From NCBI GenBank assembly GCA_963514095.1, contig OY741277.1, positions 10,044,637 through 10,108,636 of the forward strand: a DNA stretch of 64,000 bases, in the 5' to 3' direction. Source of the DNA: Eutrigla gurnardus. Taxonomy: Eukaryota > Chordata > Actinopteri > Perciformes > Triglidae. Below are positions 37,119-50,645 of the stretch, one piece after another. The notes beneath the pieces are model-generated. The model searched no databases, had not been told where the DNA came from, and was given only the letters and a program-made list of their open reading frames with translations. The first letter of the stretch is position 1, and each line of letters starts with the position of its first letter. The translations under genes were made by a program, and so were the position numbers.

Positions 37119-39939
37119 GTTCTGAAATGTAAAACTACTGTTCATCAGAGCAGATCCCAGGACTGGCTAACTGATCCCCCACAAGTAAACGCTGAAATGT
37201 GCTCATGTGTTGTAGGTATGTCTGTTTTCTAATTCTGCAAAAGTGACCTAACTTGATCTTAACAACACAACCTGATTATACAACCTTTCATTTAAACATA
37301 ACTTACGTATAAACACATGGAAACGGTCAAGGTCCAGATTCAGCTGAAGCTATATTGCTGCACAATCACTCAGCATCTAAATCACTTCCCGTTTTCCTCG
37401 TTGAAAAACTAAATCAGCTGGAGTTTTCTCTGCCTAAGATTGTTATTTTACCCAACACCATGTTACGTTCCTGGCTATCTCCCCTCAGAATATCCAGAGC
37501 CCAAGAAGTGCCGGGCCACACCACAGCCGCTCAGCGCTTGGGAAGCCGTGTCCCGTGAAAACTGTCCGTTCTAATACCATCGGCTTGCCAGACTACCAGC
37601 ACCGCAGCACCTCACCGCTTTGTTCCCTCCTGCCAAAACAAGTTACATGGCTTGCCTCAAAGTCAGTGTTTTCACAGCTAGACATACATTGCTGTGAGAC
37701 ATGGAGCCCCGGGGCTTATAGATCTGCTGGATTGTATGACAGGAGCCTTTATGGCTTTTGCAGCAATGTATGACAGCAGTCGGCCTGCCTTAATACTTGG
37801 CAGGGATAACTATAGAATGCCAGGGTAGAACGGACGAGTACGACCACAGCAGGGGCCTGCAGCAGCATGCGTTTCCATAGCTACAGTGGGCCGAGGGGAT
37901 TGTTTGGACGGGTATGACAGATTAAGAAAAAGAGTGATTCCCTGAGTAGATGCTGAGCGATCATTTATGATTATTTATGTTTGTGTGTGTGTGTGTGTAG
38001 ATGGAGCAGCTCTTAACAGGACCATAAGGGTGCCCGAGACATTACCCACTGCACTGACTTCTAATGGCTCCCCCTCATCCCACCTCCACTTCCTCCATAA
38101 ACAAATACGTATGCACTTGCTGTCACACACATTAACTAAATCAGACATAAAAAACTACCATTAGCGACCGCAGCACCTGCCCCGTGTCACCATCCCACAG
38201 ACATAATCTGAAGGCGACATCCAGCTGGTGTTACCACATTATGATCAGAGGCAGATGTTGGTCTGCTCTTCATTAGCCAGCGGGGGAACCATTTGAGGTC
38301 TTTACATCAACAGGTAATGATGGCTGCTAACGGTTGACCTCTTCTAAGACTAAGAACTAAGGCAACAGTGACAATAAGTTACAATACAGCAATCCATTGC
38401 TTTGCCAGATATAACACTAGTTCCTCCGAGATATTACAGAAATACATATATGATATTGCTGTAACGGATGCCATTGCTGCGTCCTACTTGCAATAGCACA
38501 AAAAGTGAATAGGCTGCAATGCCAAAACAATGAAAATACAGTATTCAGTCTGAAAAATGGTGATGGCGGTGAAATATTACACTATTTTGCAGGCTACAAC
38601 CTACCTCCCCCTCCCTTTGGGACCTGACAGGCCTGTAGCTAAGCTCACCCTCAGCCATTACTTCTACTGTAGCCTTCCTGCTCCATTAAACTCAACAAGC
38701 TTAAACTCAATGGCCTTCATTCCTCACAGCGACGGCTTCCACTTCATACCCTGGTGGCTTTTAACGGGAGAGGGGCAATTTGAGTGGGGGGACGGCATCT
38801 CCCTTGTTAACACAAAATATGTCATGCACTGCCCTTGTTAACTTTAAAAGAAAAATCTGTGAAAACAGTATTTTACCTTCTCCGCTGTCCTTGTTGCTGA
38901 ATATAAAGATATTGCTCACTGGGGGCCGTGGCAAGGACCTAACAACTGCAGTAAAAAAGGGGAGCCATTAAGTTATATTGTCCTTGTCCTGCTGTGGCGT
39001 GTAATCGTCGAGTTTTAATATGCAACCGGGAAACGACATCCCACTTACAGTCCGGTATCGTGCAGGACTCCATGCTGAGTCAGCGATTATTGATCACGGG
39101 AGGAAGCATTTGGGAAAATAATTGTTTTATTACAGTTCCCCCAAGTCTGTTAAAAGGCCCAATCCAACAAGAAGTCCTGTAAGAGAGCCCACAGCAGGAA
39201 AAACCCTGCCGTCCCCCTCAAATGAAACCATAGCAGCCTCGATGCAACAAAAAAAAAAGCAGCCATTTTGATCATTAAGAAGAGGAATCAAGAAGTAAAG
39301 TGAAACGTTTTTGACAAGGCGGGAGAAAAATGCAGCTCCATTTTGAGCAAGCAGTCGTAGCTAAAGTTGAAAAAAAGAGATGAGAAGTGATTTGCGCTGC
39401 AAGGGTAAGCAGGTATAATAGAGAGTCTTTAGTAATAATGTGAGGTGAAATTTGCAGAGTGAATATCTGGGACACATAATAAATATTTCATGGCATATTA
39501 TGAATAGGTTCTTTGTTTAATTAGTCTTGGAGAGTTGTCCCCTTCAGCCGCTTCTGTCACGTTAGCATGAAAAAATACAATCCTTTCCAGTTTAATTATG
39601 AAAGGTCTTCGGGGCATATGCTATGTAATATTTCACCTATCAGCTCTTATATAAGCAGACACTCGGAAATGTGTCAGGGGGGAGGCACACTTTGATTTAC
39701 ATTTTGTTTTTCTTTAACTTTTGATCGACAGTGTAGTAACCGATGATTGTAAATCTAATGAAAATCTTGTGTAAATTGCAGTTGAACTGATTAACGGATG
39801 AAATTAATCCCAAAATAGCAGGGAAAAGAAAGCAGAACCGGCAGAACTAAAGCGTTAAACATCGACTCCATGTGTTCTAAAAAAACATTTACCTGAATTA
39901 AATTGCATCAGCCTTTTCTTTTAAAGTTAATTAAGGGGG

Positions 39940-39964
39940 CACACACACACACACACACACACAC
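39940..39964. repeat. (CA)n microsatellite
   Basis: 25 bp of pure CA. Confidence 0.95.
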
Positions 39965-40548
39965 CTGTACTGTGTATATTTATACTCTCTGCATGTTAAT
40001 CATTTCATTATTTTGCTTTTCATCATTTAGCCATTTTACTTTCCCTGTTAGGTTTGATCTAAGCTTCGTTTTGTGAGATGCTGCATTCCTTTCCAAACTA
40101 ACCTCCAGTGAAAGTTAACAGCATGTTCTTTCTGTTTGTGCAGCAACTGTAAGTTGAGCCAAATCAGGTGAAAAATGCTGTACTGCGTCTGCCATAATGA
40201 ATTGCAAATAACCTGACTCCACGACTTCTGCAGCATCGGCACCTTCGCCGACCTGACTGCAATTATCTCAGGAAGGCTTACCCGACGCTGGTGTGAAATG
40301 GAAATCGGCAAACTCTGGGACGGTCGTTCTTTTTCTCTGCCGTCGTTCTCTGTGTCTTTGCTGCGGATCACGTTGTGAAAGCCTGTAGAGCTGCAGTGTA
40401 ACACACCAGGGAGGAAACACTGGACACAGCTCTAACGCCTTTCATCTTCGCAGACTGGGAATAGCTTACTGCTTTTCAATTGACACACTAATTAGCATGA
40501 ATACAAACACGCACTGCGCTCAGACAAAGATGCGAACGGATGCATACT

Positions 40549-40549
<1 letters not shown>

Positions 40550-40590
<41 letters not shown>
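40550..40590. repeat. (CA)n microsatellite
   Basis: About 40 bp of CA with one CG interruption; a 21-bp CA run also lies at 40910-40930. Confidence 0.95.
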
Positions 40591-41910
40591 TGCATGCACG
40601 TGTGTATGAATGCACACAATTGCAGCACATGAAAAGACAGTGAAACGGCAGTCATAATTCATTTTCCATATGCCAGGTCTTTTGTGCACTTTACACCCGC
40701 ACCAGTAGAGGGGGGAGGAAGAGGGGGGAGGAAGAGGGGGAGCCTTGCCACACTTCCTGCGTGGTTTTTACGTAATATTTTTTTCTTTGAAGTGGCGTGG
40801 CTAAATGAGTTTTGAAATCTCTGTAGGTTTCAATACCACAGAGAAATACGACCACGGTTGATAGGCACCACTTACATTCAATTATCTTTGTTCCGCACAC
40901 AGAACACTAACACACACACACACACACACATGTATACTGTATACACAGACACATCAGACATTCCTGTGCAGAGGAAAATTGTGACTCTCATTACGAGCCC
41001 ATTCTGAACACCGAGGTACCGCTTCACAGCCCTCTATCTAAAATTGTGTAGACACGGTGCTCTATTGCTCTTCACATACATCAAGCAAAAGAAGTGAAAT
41101 CCCACGGGGGTGGAGAAACTATGATGGAAATGAAATCCTTCATTAAGCAACAGCTATGGCTTTTGTTTTGTCAGATAGCTGATAAATTCAGGAGTTCCTT
41201 TGCTTCTGTGTGAGATGCTTTGTGCACAATTTTCTACATTTCAATTTGTACTACTGGTAAAACTGCAATGAATTAAATGAGTACTCTGAGAAAAACCAAT
41301 GGATAATAGTTATGTGATTTTATTTGGTCAGTGTTGGTGATTATTGGCCTGGATATGGATCTAAATCAAGTTTCTAACTGCATCTGAGAGCCATCAAGGT
41401 CAGACAGTTTGTGTACTTCCCACTTAATTAATTGTACAATTACAATGTACCTTTGTTATGAAATATATCTTAAATAAACACAATATTTAATAAGTCTAAT
41501 GTGTACTCCTTTAATTTTCATCAAAAGTACTGAGATATCAAAGGCAAATATAAATATTGACCTTCAGGAAGTGTCAGATGAACATTGAATTAAATAGTAG
41601 TAATAATAATGAAAATATTTCTATATCACATTATGGCGTGTATGTAAACCAAGTCATGTAGAGAATAATCAAAGGATGATACATTTTGTTTGTTTTTAAT
41701 TACAATTAGCTGGGAATCACAAGTTTGAACAGCAACGGTTTGGAAAAGAACAATATTTTTGTCATCATTGCAGTAAAGATTCCACTGAATTATTAGTTGA
41801 ATTTCTAAAAGTTGCATGTCTAAGTTGCATGAGCTGTTTGGAGTAGCTCATTCTGTGCCGTGTTACCAACCTGACTGATCTGAGTCACCAACAACACAAT
41901 TACAGAGTAG

Positions 41911-41929
41911 GGGTGAACTAGTCCTTTAA
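41911..41929 (-). repeat. TTAA-bounded transposon end
   Basis: On the minus strand this reads TTAAAGGACTAGTTCACCC, a terminal sequence common to non-autonomous fish DNA transposons with TTAA target sites. A near-identical end lies at 7229-7245 (TTAAAGGACTAATTCAC). I did not find the matching second end of either copy. Confidence 0.4.
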
Positions 41930-42853
41930 CCTTTAACATGACCACCACTCAACTCCATACACATTATCCGATCCAATCTAAAACCCATTACTCATGGCCA
42001 ACTGGACATCTCCCACCACAGATGTTAAATTGAATTTAGTCACAGCGTCTCTCCAACTTTCAGCAGCTTTCCCCAACACTGCCTCATCAGCCCGCCCCCC
42101 CGTTCACGTGGCTCTTGGCACAGATTGGGAACTCGACTGTAGTGCTTGGATTCTGGACAGCGCTTCATCACATCTGTGCTGCTCCACCTCCCGTGGCGGC
42201 TCGGCGGGGGGAACACATCTATAAATCCAACCGTCACATAGCGGGGAAATTAAGTTGGCAGAAAGATGGACGACAGAGGAGTAAAGACATCGGGAACAAA
42301 CAGTACAACCAGTAATGGTCTAAGTGATCACACGTGCTGGAGGAGGCATCACCACTCTGTATTCTAAATCCTTCTCTCTCGCACACATTAACTACCATCA
42401 TCGCGCTCCGTCCCTGCCAACAAACCCAACGCTCCCACTTCCTTCCCATCTCCTACTCTTTGTGTCCACAGTATGTATCTGTTCACTTGTTCTGCCACAA
42501 CTTCCATGGCGATAACTCAAATCCAAATGTGGTAATTGAGTCAGTAAGTGCAATTATCATCTCGGATGCGAGGAATGACTCATCTCGGGTCTCGCCGATA
42601 CATTTGCGCACTTTGCAGGATTGCCGGTTAATGTCAGCCCGCTGACTCATTCTGCACTCTACCCACTCGGGGGGAGAAGGGGGGGGGGACACACGAGTTA
42701 ACTGCTGTGTTCCCCCATTAAATAAAAACTCACATAGGACAGCTTGCACATGATGATGCATCGAAATTCACCAGAAAAGATCCTCGAGAGCAAGATCCTG
42801 TAACTCACTGACTCACTGATATTTATGCATGTGAGGGCGCAAGGGGCATGTAG

Positions 42854-42980
<127 letters not shown>

Positions 42981-43033
42981 GGACAGAGGTCTGTAGTGCA
43001 TGTGAGTGCTGGAGGACTGCAGGAGACCTCTAA

Positions 43034-43523
43034 AGGCGGGCTCACACCGGACCGAAAATCGGCGTCTTTGAGAGAGTCGGCGTCCGTGACATGAGTCTCC
43101 TTGGTGTGGTCGCTCGAATCGGCCCACGTCGGCGTTCATTTCAGCCGATTCAAATTTGTAATCCGCCATTCGAGTCGGTCATTCTTTTACCATTCTGATT
43201 GGTGGAGGCTAGCAGCTTGACTAGCGAATCAGTGAAGCCCGGAAGTGACGATGGTAAACATACCAGATAACCAGTGGAATCGAAGAAGGTGGTCTAGAAA
43301 GGACCGCCTACTTCCGGTTTTCGTGTTTTTTGGCCCACAATACAGATTAGCGCCGCCTGTTGTTTTGGAGACATTACATCTCGCACAAACGCGGAACGTA
43401 TGGCGTCGGCTGTAATTCCGTAGGTGTGAACCGCCCATGTCGTTGTTCGAGTCGGCCATATTAAGTAGCCGACGCCGAATTTACCGACGCGAGTCGGGCA
43501 GTTCTTCCGGTGTGTACACAGCT
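43034..43523. mobile_element. PIF/Harbinger-type MITE with TAA target duplication
   Basis: A 490-bp element bounded by TAA on both sides (43031-43033 and 43524-43526). The terminal inverted repeats 43034-43051 and 43506-43523 agree at 13 of 18 positions, including a perfect CACACCGGA. Subterminal DNA on both sides is rich in TCGGCG/CGCCGA motifs, so the arms remain partly complementary further in. A 3-bp TWA duplication and ends of the type G..CACACCGGA fit non-autonomous PIF/Harbinger elements. No transposase is encoded; the open frames inside (for example minus 43229-43459) show nothing recognisable. The insertion sits just right of the compound (GT)n array. Confidence 0.7.
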
Positions 43524-46036
43524 TAAGGCAACCACTTGGCAAGAATGTGACCAGACCAGGGATATCACTTCTCTCTCTCTCTCACCCAGCACTGGTGTGT
43601 GAACAGCGAGGGAGCTAATCAATAGTTTGCAATTTCAGATTTGTTAACGACAGCCACTCACAGCGAGCCTTGTTTCACATGTTTGTTACAGCACTTCACA
43701 GGGCTGATACAATCAAGAGTGTCCCAGCTCGTACTGAGATTACAGACCAGTGTGCGTTCTCCACCGTGGCCATTTTTCACTGATTAAGCTCCTTTTTTTC
43801 TCCCCAGCTTCACAGGGAGGTTTGGGGCGTAGACAAATAAAGGACATGATAAACTGGGAAAAAAGGGAGACGCAAAGAGTGAGTGGGAGAGCCTGATGGA
43901 CCCACAGCAATAAAGAGAGGAACGGTTATTAACGAGATGAGAGATAATGTATGAGAGAGGAGGCAGGAAGTGAAAGACAGTGTGAGAAGGCAGTGTGTTG
44001 GGTGTGATGGATGGAGTTGAAAAGGGGGAGGGGGGGGGGGGGGTGCGTTCTCCACCAACTACCTTCCTGTCAGACACTCAGCTGTGCTGCAGGAGTAGGC
44101 GGTTGGTGAGAGGTATGGGTGTGTGTGCTCTACGTAGCATATATGTGTGTATGCCGCATGTACCCTGAGTCTGGGGACCAGTGGGGGGTTGACAGATTAT
44201 CTGTCGAGAAGCAGGTTGGAGGGTTCCCTCCCTCCCTCCCCCTCTCTCTCTCTTTTATTCCTCATTTTCCACAGTCACTCACTGGCTCGCACCACTCTGC
44301 ACCGCTCAAGGTCACTGCAACACTGCAAAAGTTTGGAAGGTACATGATACCCGGAGCTCAAGGGTGAGTCAGCACTTTTCCACTCATCCGCTCGTCTCCG
44401 ACAGCCAGACTGACAACAGAACGAGGGCGAATCCTGTTACATCGCCCAACACGTCTCCCTTGTTTGTCGCTGCAGGGGGGCATTATGGCTGTTTAAGTGA
44501 TTTCATGATGTGCCATATCGAGTCATATATCGATTAGTGACATGACGGAAGGGGTTATTCAAGAAGCAAATGTGCTTTCAATGATATCAAAACTGTACCA
44601 CTCTATCTAAAATTACAGTTTTATGACAGTTTTTGCTTACTCATAACTTGAGTCTGTTTCTCTTTTCCTCCCTAGTTTCCGAAGCTGTGATATTTAGAAA
44701 ATGGGCCAGTTGAAAAACAGATCATTTATAGAGTTGGATGAAGGATAAATTGAGGAGTTGACACATTTTCACAGAAACAATTCGAAATACGCGGGTTATA
44801 CTTTCTCTTGCCTGACCCTTTACTTCTTTTCAGCTGTGTCTGATTGCAGAAGAGGTGCAGCATATTGGACTTTAGCCTCAAGCTGATCCCGGGCCTGTTT
44901 CTGGACCCCTTCATGTCAGCTTGGCAGGACAACAGACAAAATACCCCAGCAGAGACACAATGTCAGCCCCAATAACAGCACAGAGCCAAAGAGAAAAAAA
45001 AGAGCAGTGTGACATGTTAGCTATTCAACCTGTTATATATCCTTCTCAGATTAGTTGTGGTATTGTTGTACTACGACCATAATACCTGGTTAGAAATGGC
45101 CAGTAATACCGGAATCATACAAGCGGAGTGTGTCGCGAGAGTCCCATAACACGAAGACCATATTTTCCACAACCCTTTTGTGTTTGGTTACAAATTAATG
45201 GTTTCCACAAGTAGGCATGGGGTATTTCTCTATCAGCCACACCAGAACAAAACTGTGTGCACTGGGAGAGCTGCACTCTTTTCCTACGTTGCACCATAAA
45301 GCACCAGCAGACTGTAAGTTCACTGCAGACAGAATTTACAAATACAATGTAATTAAGGTCCATAAAATAACAAAAAAAACTCAAGAGAGATACAAATGAG
45401 AGGACCAGGTGCACTTGGAACAAACATCTCACATTCCAATCCTCAGGCACGGACGCCTTTCAGCTGTTTGAATGTGTGGAATTTGGCTGCAGACAATTAT
45501 CACAGTCAGTCATGATAGGTAATGAAATATTCATTGATGCTAATGTTTCTTTTGGCGTTGAGCCTTTTAGATTAAAACAACTGTGGGAGGACTTTTTTGT
45601 TCCAACTGCAGAGTTTCATTTTTTAAGATCTATACCTTTCCACAGTTTTGCTGCAACTTAGACATGTCACAGATCTGACAGTGAACAATGGATATTCAGC
45701 ATGAAGCATTTATTGGTCCTGACCTTTCATGTATTTGCTTTCATTCGTGACTAATGCAGGTTATTTATTCCAATGAAGTGCTGATGGGAACGTAAAATAA
45801 GGTAAAGATGACTAATTCCCAGAAACAGCAATTACTACACAATCCCATGACGCTCTTTCTCCTTGGTTTTCATATTTCTTTCTCACACATAATATTCCCC
45901 CCTCCCCCCCCCAGCCAACCACTGTGGGTTTTCTGGGATTCCTTTGGCTGAGTCATCTTGTCCTTCATATCGTCAATATGATCCACCCAAAAGTGTAAAT
46001 GAATTAGCATGAAAGGGGTTTGTGCACATCAAAGAG

Positions 46037-46186
<150 letters not shown>

Positions 46187-48134
46187 TCTTCCCATGTAGC
46201 TCTTACTGAATCAGAGAACAGCACCATGGCATCAAATGACCCTCATCCCAATCCTCCCCTAACTCTCCAGCCGGGAAGCCGACTCCACTCTCACGTGTTC
46301 CAACTCGGTCCAAATTCTTTTGTATTCCAATTTATCTGTAATCCATCTATCTATTCAGTACGGCCTCAGCCAAAGCAGGCATCAGCCTCCCACTGTGGTC
46401 CTGAAAAGAGGAAAAAAAAAACATAGCATTACTCTACTTCCACAAACCTCAATTCATAGTCCTTGAAGCAGCTCCAGTCATGCTTCACCGCAGTCTCCAC
46501 ATCACACAAGCACAAGTCTTTTCCCTCAGCCATACCCATCTAATTCAGAGTCTTTCTTTCACCAAATCCCACAATATAAAAATATTGATTTAGAGTACCT
46601 AATTTGTTGTATTGGGGATTTTAAGTGATTAAATAAATGTCCATTCAGTATGTTCTACATGGGACAGAAATATCCAGCTCCAAGCTTTTTTTTTATTTTT
46701 TCGGTTGAAGCAGTGTGGTACTTTGGCTGTAGTTTCTACAGCAGCCTTTGTCCCGGTCTTAACCTCACTTTCCAAAAAAATCACAGCACCCTCATATCCA
46801 TCCCTCCTCAACTCAAATTCCCTCAGTCCTGCGTTCAACCGATCCCAAACTCCAGTCCTCTAGCGTCCTGATTTTCCCAACCCCACATCCTTACCCCTAC
46901 CACACCCAACCCCTTGCTCCCAATTCACAAACCCCCGCGGCTCCAGCCAACTTCGCCGTCAACCCAGAGCTCACATCCAGGATTCTTAATCCCAGTCTAT
47001 CCATAGTCATTAATTCTCAGCCAAGACCACAGATGTTTCAGCAGGCCGCTCTCACTCTTTCACTGTTTGAGTTAAGAAGGCCAGAATTTTGACAGGGTAG
47101 CTCCTTTAAAAGGCAGGCAGAGGCTGCCAGAAAAATCTACATTAGAAACCGTTGCCATTAAATAAAATGTATATATAAATACATCAGATTGATGTAAAAG
47201 GTGCTGAAATGATCTGTAATATGAGTATCGTATAGTTAGTGCTATGCACTTTATACAATCCTACCACACATTTAGCAGAGAGCAAGCCAAAAAAGATAGC
47301 ATTCACTAATCAGCAAAGAGCCAAGGATGTGAGAGTACTAGCCAGGAAAAACAACATCATGCTATGGCCAACCTGTCTGCGATCCAGTCTGCCACCCACA
47401 ATGCAAGCGACCAAAACAGCCCACCAGTTGAAAAGGCCAGACAGTCATTAGCACAACAGGTTCCCCCCTTTTCATTTTTCCATGGAACCTGTCGCTGCAT
47501 TCCTTACACTGTGAGGTGGCTCTTGACTCATGGAGAGGTCGGGTTATAGGAAGTTAGTCATAATAACACCAGCCGACGGAGGACTTTAGTTTGCACCGTC
47601 TCGATGCAGCTGCCGGCGTCTTACTTTACTGGAGCTGCACTTCTTAATCCCCCACAGAAGACATTTAACTGCAGCCTCTTTAAAGAGAATGCAGAGTTGT
47701 TTGAGAGCGTACTATTTCTTGAAAAGAAGACCTGAGGTCTATAACCAGATTAGCAACAGGAAATGGCAGATTCAATGAATTCACAAAAATGTGAACTTTA
47801 GGAACTATAGAGGTCAAAAAAAGTGAGAGAGTACCTGCAACAGCCACCCAAAGTGTTGATATCATCATGGTGAAAATGCTTTGAGGATCAACTGGCACAG
47901 GTTTGGCAGTGATAAAGCACTAATCAAAGCACTCTCTGTGAGATGTTCTGTGGGAACTATGTGTTACATTTAGTGGATTAGACATCCAGTCTGTATGCTA
48001 GTTTGTGGGTTTTAGCGGCCATCCTCTTTTGTAACTTTTCTGTGTATATAGCTTTACGTCAATGGTAGCATTTCATTTACATAGAAAATAGCTCAAACTT
48101 TAAGCTCGAAGCAGTGGGGGTGAATTGCCATTTT

Positions 48135-48436
48135 TGTTAAGCACCATTTTCTCCTGTTTATGTTTAGTTTAGGGAGTTAGGCTTAGTCCATGTATTTTTG
48201 TTTGTTTCCTTTGTTTTAGGGATTAGCCAAAATTCCATTTGGGAAATTAGTTTGTTTTGTTTATTGTTTTGGACTTGAGTTCACTCTGGACTCAAGCTTC
48301 AACTTTCTAAAAAAAAAAATCTGAATGTTGCTGTGTCATAGTCTGCACCAATAAAAAGGCCTTTTGTTTAAATCATCTGCTCTCCTTTTCCTGGTCTTTA
48401 TGTTGCGTTCCAACACCCCCAGACTGGGGCATAACA
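48135..48436 (+). mobile_element. Candidate solo LTR (gypsy-like)
   Basis: A 302-bp unit starting TGTTAAGCACC and ending GGGGCATAACA; the inverted ends agree at 9 of 11 positions and give the TG...CA rule. The interior is T-rich with GTTTAG/GTTTTG runs like teleost gypsy LTR U3 regions, and a polyadenylation signal AATAAA lies at 48350-48355, about 80 bases before the end, where an R/U5 boundary would be expected. No internal retroelement sequence follows, hence solo. Flanking 5-bp sequences (ATTTT left, AAAGA right) do not form a clear target duplication, which weakens the call. Confidence 0.45.
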
Positions 48437-49429
48437 AAAGACGTTTAAGGTTTAGCTTGGTGCTTTGAATAACCAAACTTACAATATGCCTATCTACATA
48501 TTAAATACATGAGTATGGTTTCAGTACAAGGTGATCAATGGGCTGAACTCCCAAAATGTATATAGGTGCCAATAAATAAACAACAAAGTGTCTCTGAGTG
48601 CAAGAAATGACAAGATCTGACAATAGAGGGCTGCAGGGATGACATATTTTTGTCGACCAGCCCAGAAATTAGCATCACATTTGTTCCCTCAACAAATGGG
48701 ATTTTGCCATTGGATTTTGGTTTTAGGGTTATTGCATGAAATACACTTTGTGGCAAAGTTTATGGTACTTACACATTTTGTTCAGCAAAATAAATGAGCG
48801 CTTTAATGATTTTTGAAGGGTAAATACAATCGCCAGAAATTAAAAACTAAGCTTGGGCTATAAACACACCAAGGTCGTATGACATCAAGTCACAACCAAT
48901 AACGTAAAGGCGGGCTAGTGGTCATCATGATGATATTTTTTGGTCTCATCTAGCCACTTTTAATGGTATAAAATGTAGTCACATTGCCAGTTGCTGTTGG
49001 TAAACAAAGCAATTTAACTTCGCCTCTCCTCTGCTGTTCAACGAGTGTGAGAGGGGCAAGTTAGTGAGGGAGTGAATGAGAGAGAGAGCGAGAGAGAGAG
49101 AAAGAGAGAGAATGCAGCAGTGATTTAGCTAGAAAGTGACTGAATTATCACAAATAATACATTTACAACCCCCTTAAAACCTGCACACTTCATCCTGCTG
49201 TGGCATGCCTGCTCTCTCTTTGTCTCTGTCAGGCCTGTGAAGTTTGTGAATATTGGTACTGCAAGGGTGTGGGGGGGTGGCAATGTTTGACCTGGGAATG
49301 AGAATGGGCTACCTGGGAATGAAAAGGGGCTGGACACTGGTTTAGGTGCTCTTTGCTGACACAAGTCCTGAACACAGCAAAATAAGAAGAGAAGAGAAAA
49401 TACAAGCAGAGGGCGGGGTCTTTGCAGAT

Positions 49430-50645
49430 ACAGACACCAGTACACACCTCTAGTGGAACGACACTGGGGAAGACCCACCCACATCCCTGGCAGAGGTCTC
49501 TGAGATACTCAAAAAGCTCCTTGGTGGCAAGGAGCCAAGGGTGAATGAGATTCATGAGATGCTCAAGGCTTTGTACATTGTTGGGCAGTCTTGGTTGACA
49601 CGCCTATTCAATGTTGCATGGAGATAGGGGACAGTGCCTGTGTAGTGGCAGACCAGGGTGGTGGTTCCCATTTGTAAAAAGGGGGAACAAATTTTGTGCT
49701 CCAATCGGGGTATCACCCTGCTCAACCTCCCTGAGAAAGTGTATTCCAGGGTGCTGGAAAGGAGTCTCTGACCAACTGTCAAACTTCAGATCCAGGAGGA
49801 GCAATGCGGATTTTGTCCTGGTTGTGGACAAGCTCTTTACCCTTGCAAGTCTGTTGAAGGAGTCATGGGAATATCCCCATCCAGTCTACATGAGTTTTGT
49901 TGACTATATGGGGTATTAGGGTTGTTGCCACGAGCCCTCCGGTCCTTGTATAACCAAAGTGAGAGCTGTGTCCGTATACACAAGTCAGACGGACAGGATT
50001 TCAAGGCACACCCAGCGGGAGGATTGTCAGGTCAGAAACCACAGAATTGCATTTTTGCTTTTTGCAGATGTCATGGTTCTGTTGGCTCCTTCAGAACGTG
50101 ACCTTCAGCATGCACTGGAGCAGTTCACAACCAAGAAGGCTGTAAAGAAGTCAGGATGAGGATCAGTATCTCATAGTCCAAGGCCTTGTTCTCTGCACGA
50201 AAAGAGTGGATTGCATAGTTTCGGAGTCATTCACTGCCAAGGGAGGGAGCACAAGTATCTTGGGGTCTTGTTCAGGAGTGAGCATAAAATGGAGCCTGTG
50301 ATGTACAATTCTGTGCAGCCTCTACAATGATGCAGAAGTTGGACTGGACAGTTGTGGTGAAGAGGGAGCTGAGCTGGAAGGCAAACCTCTCGATGTACCA
50401 GTCCATCTACATTCAGACCCTAACCTATGGTCACAACCTTGGGGTAGAGACCGAAAGAAGGAAATCACAGATACAAGTGGCAGAAATGGGCTTCCTTTGT
50501 ATAGTGGCTGGACTCAGCCATAGAGATAGGGGGAAGAGCTCAGACCTCCGGAGGGAACTCGAATTAGAGCCGCTGCTTCTTCACATGGAAAGGGGCCAGC
50601 TCAGGTGGTTCAGGCATCTGATCAAGATGCCTCCTGTTTTACTTT
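49430..50645 (+). mobile_element. Degraded Rex3-like (RTE-clade) non-LTR retrotransposon, reverse transcriptase part
   Basis: Plus-strand frames, broken by frameshifts and stops, run through the reverse transcriptase of a teleost LINE. In order: a segment reading SWLTRLFNVAWR then (stop) GTVPV and WQTRVVVPI; RGITLLNLPEKVYSRVLERSL; IQEEQCGF (about 49780-49812); a palm-like box LLFADV near 50058-50080, where RTE elements have FADD, so the second catalytic Asp is gone; then the C-terminal stretch VVVKRELSWKANLSMYQSIY, LTYGHNLGVETERR and GQLRWFRHLIKMP ending near 50640. Positions 49646-49665 match, with one difference, the conserved site used for Rex3 primers as I remember it, which is why I choose Rex3. 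The 5' endonuclease domain is absent, as is usual for 5'-truncated copies. The copy is certainly non-functional. Confidence 0.85.

Noticed and set aside
45115..45450. 111-codon minus-strand frame with a hydrophobic start
   Set aside because: No signal-peptide or domain match and no neighbouring exon support.
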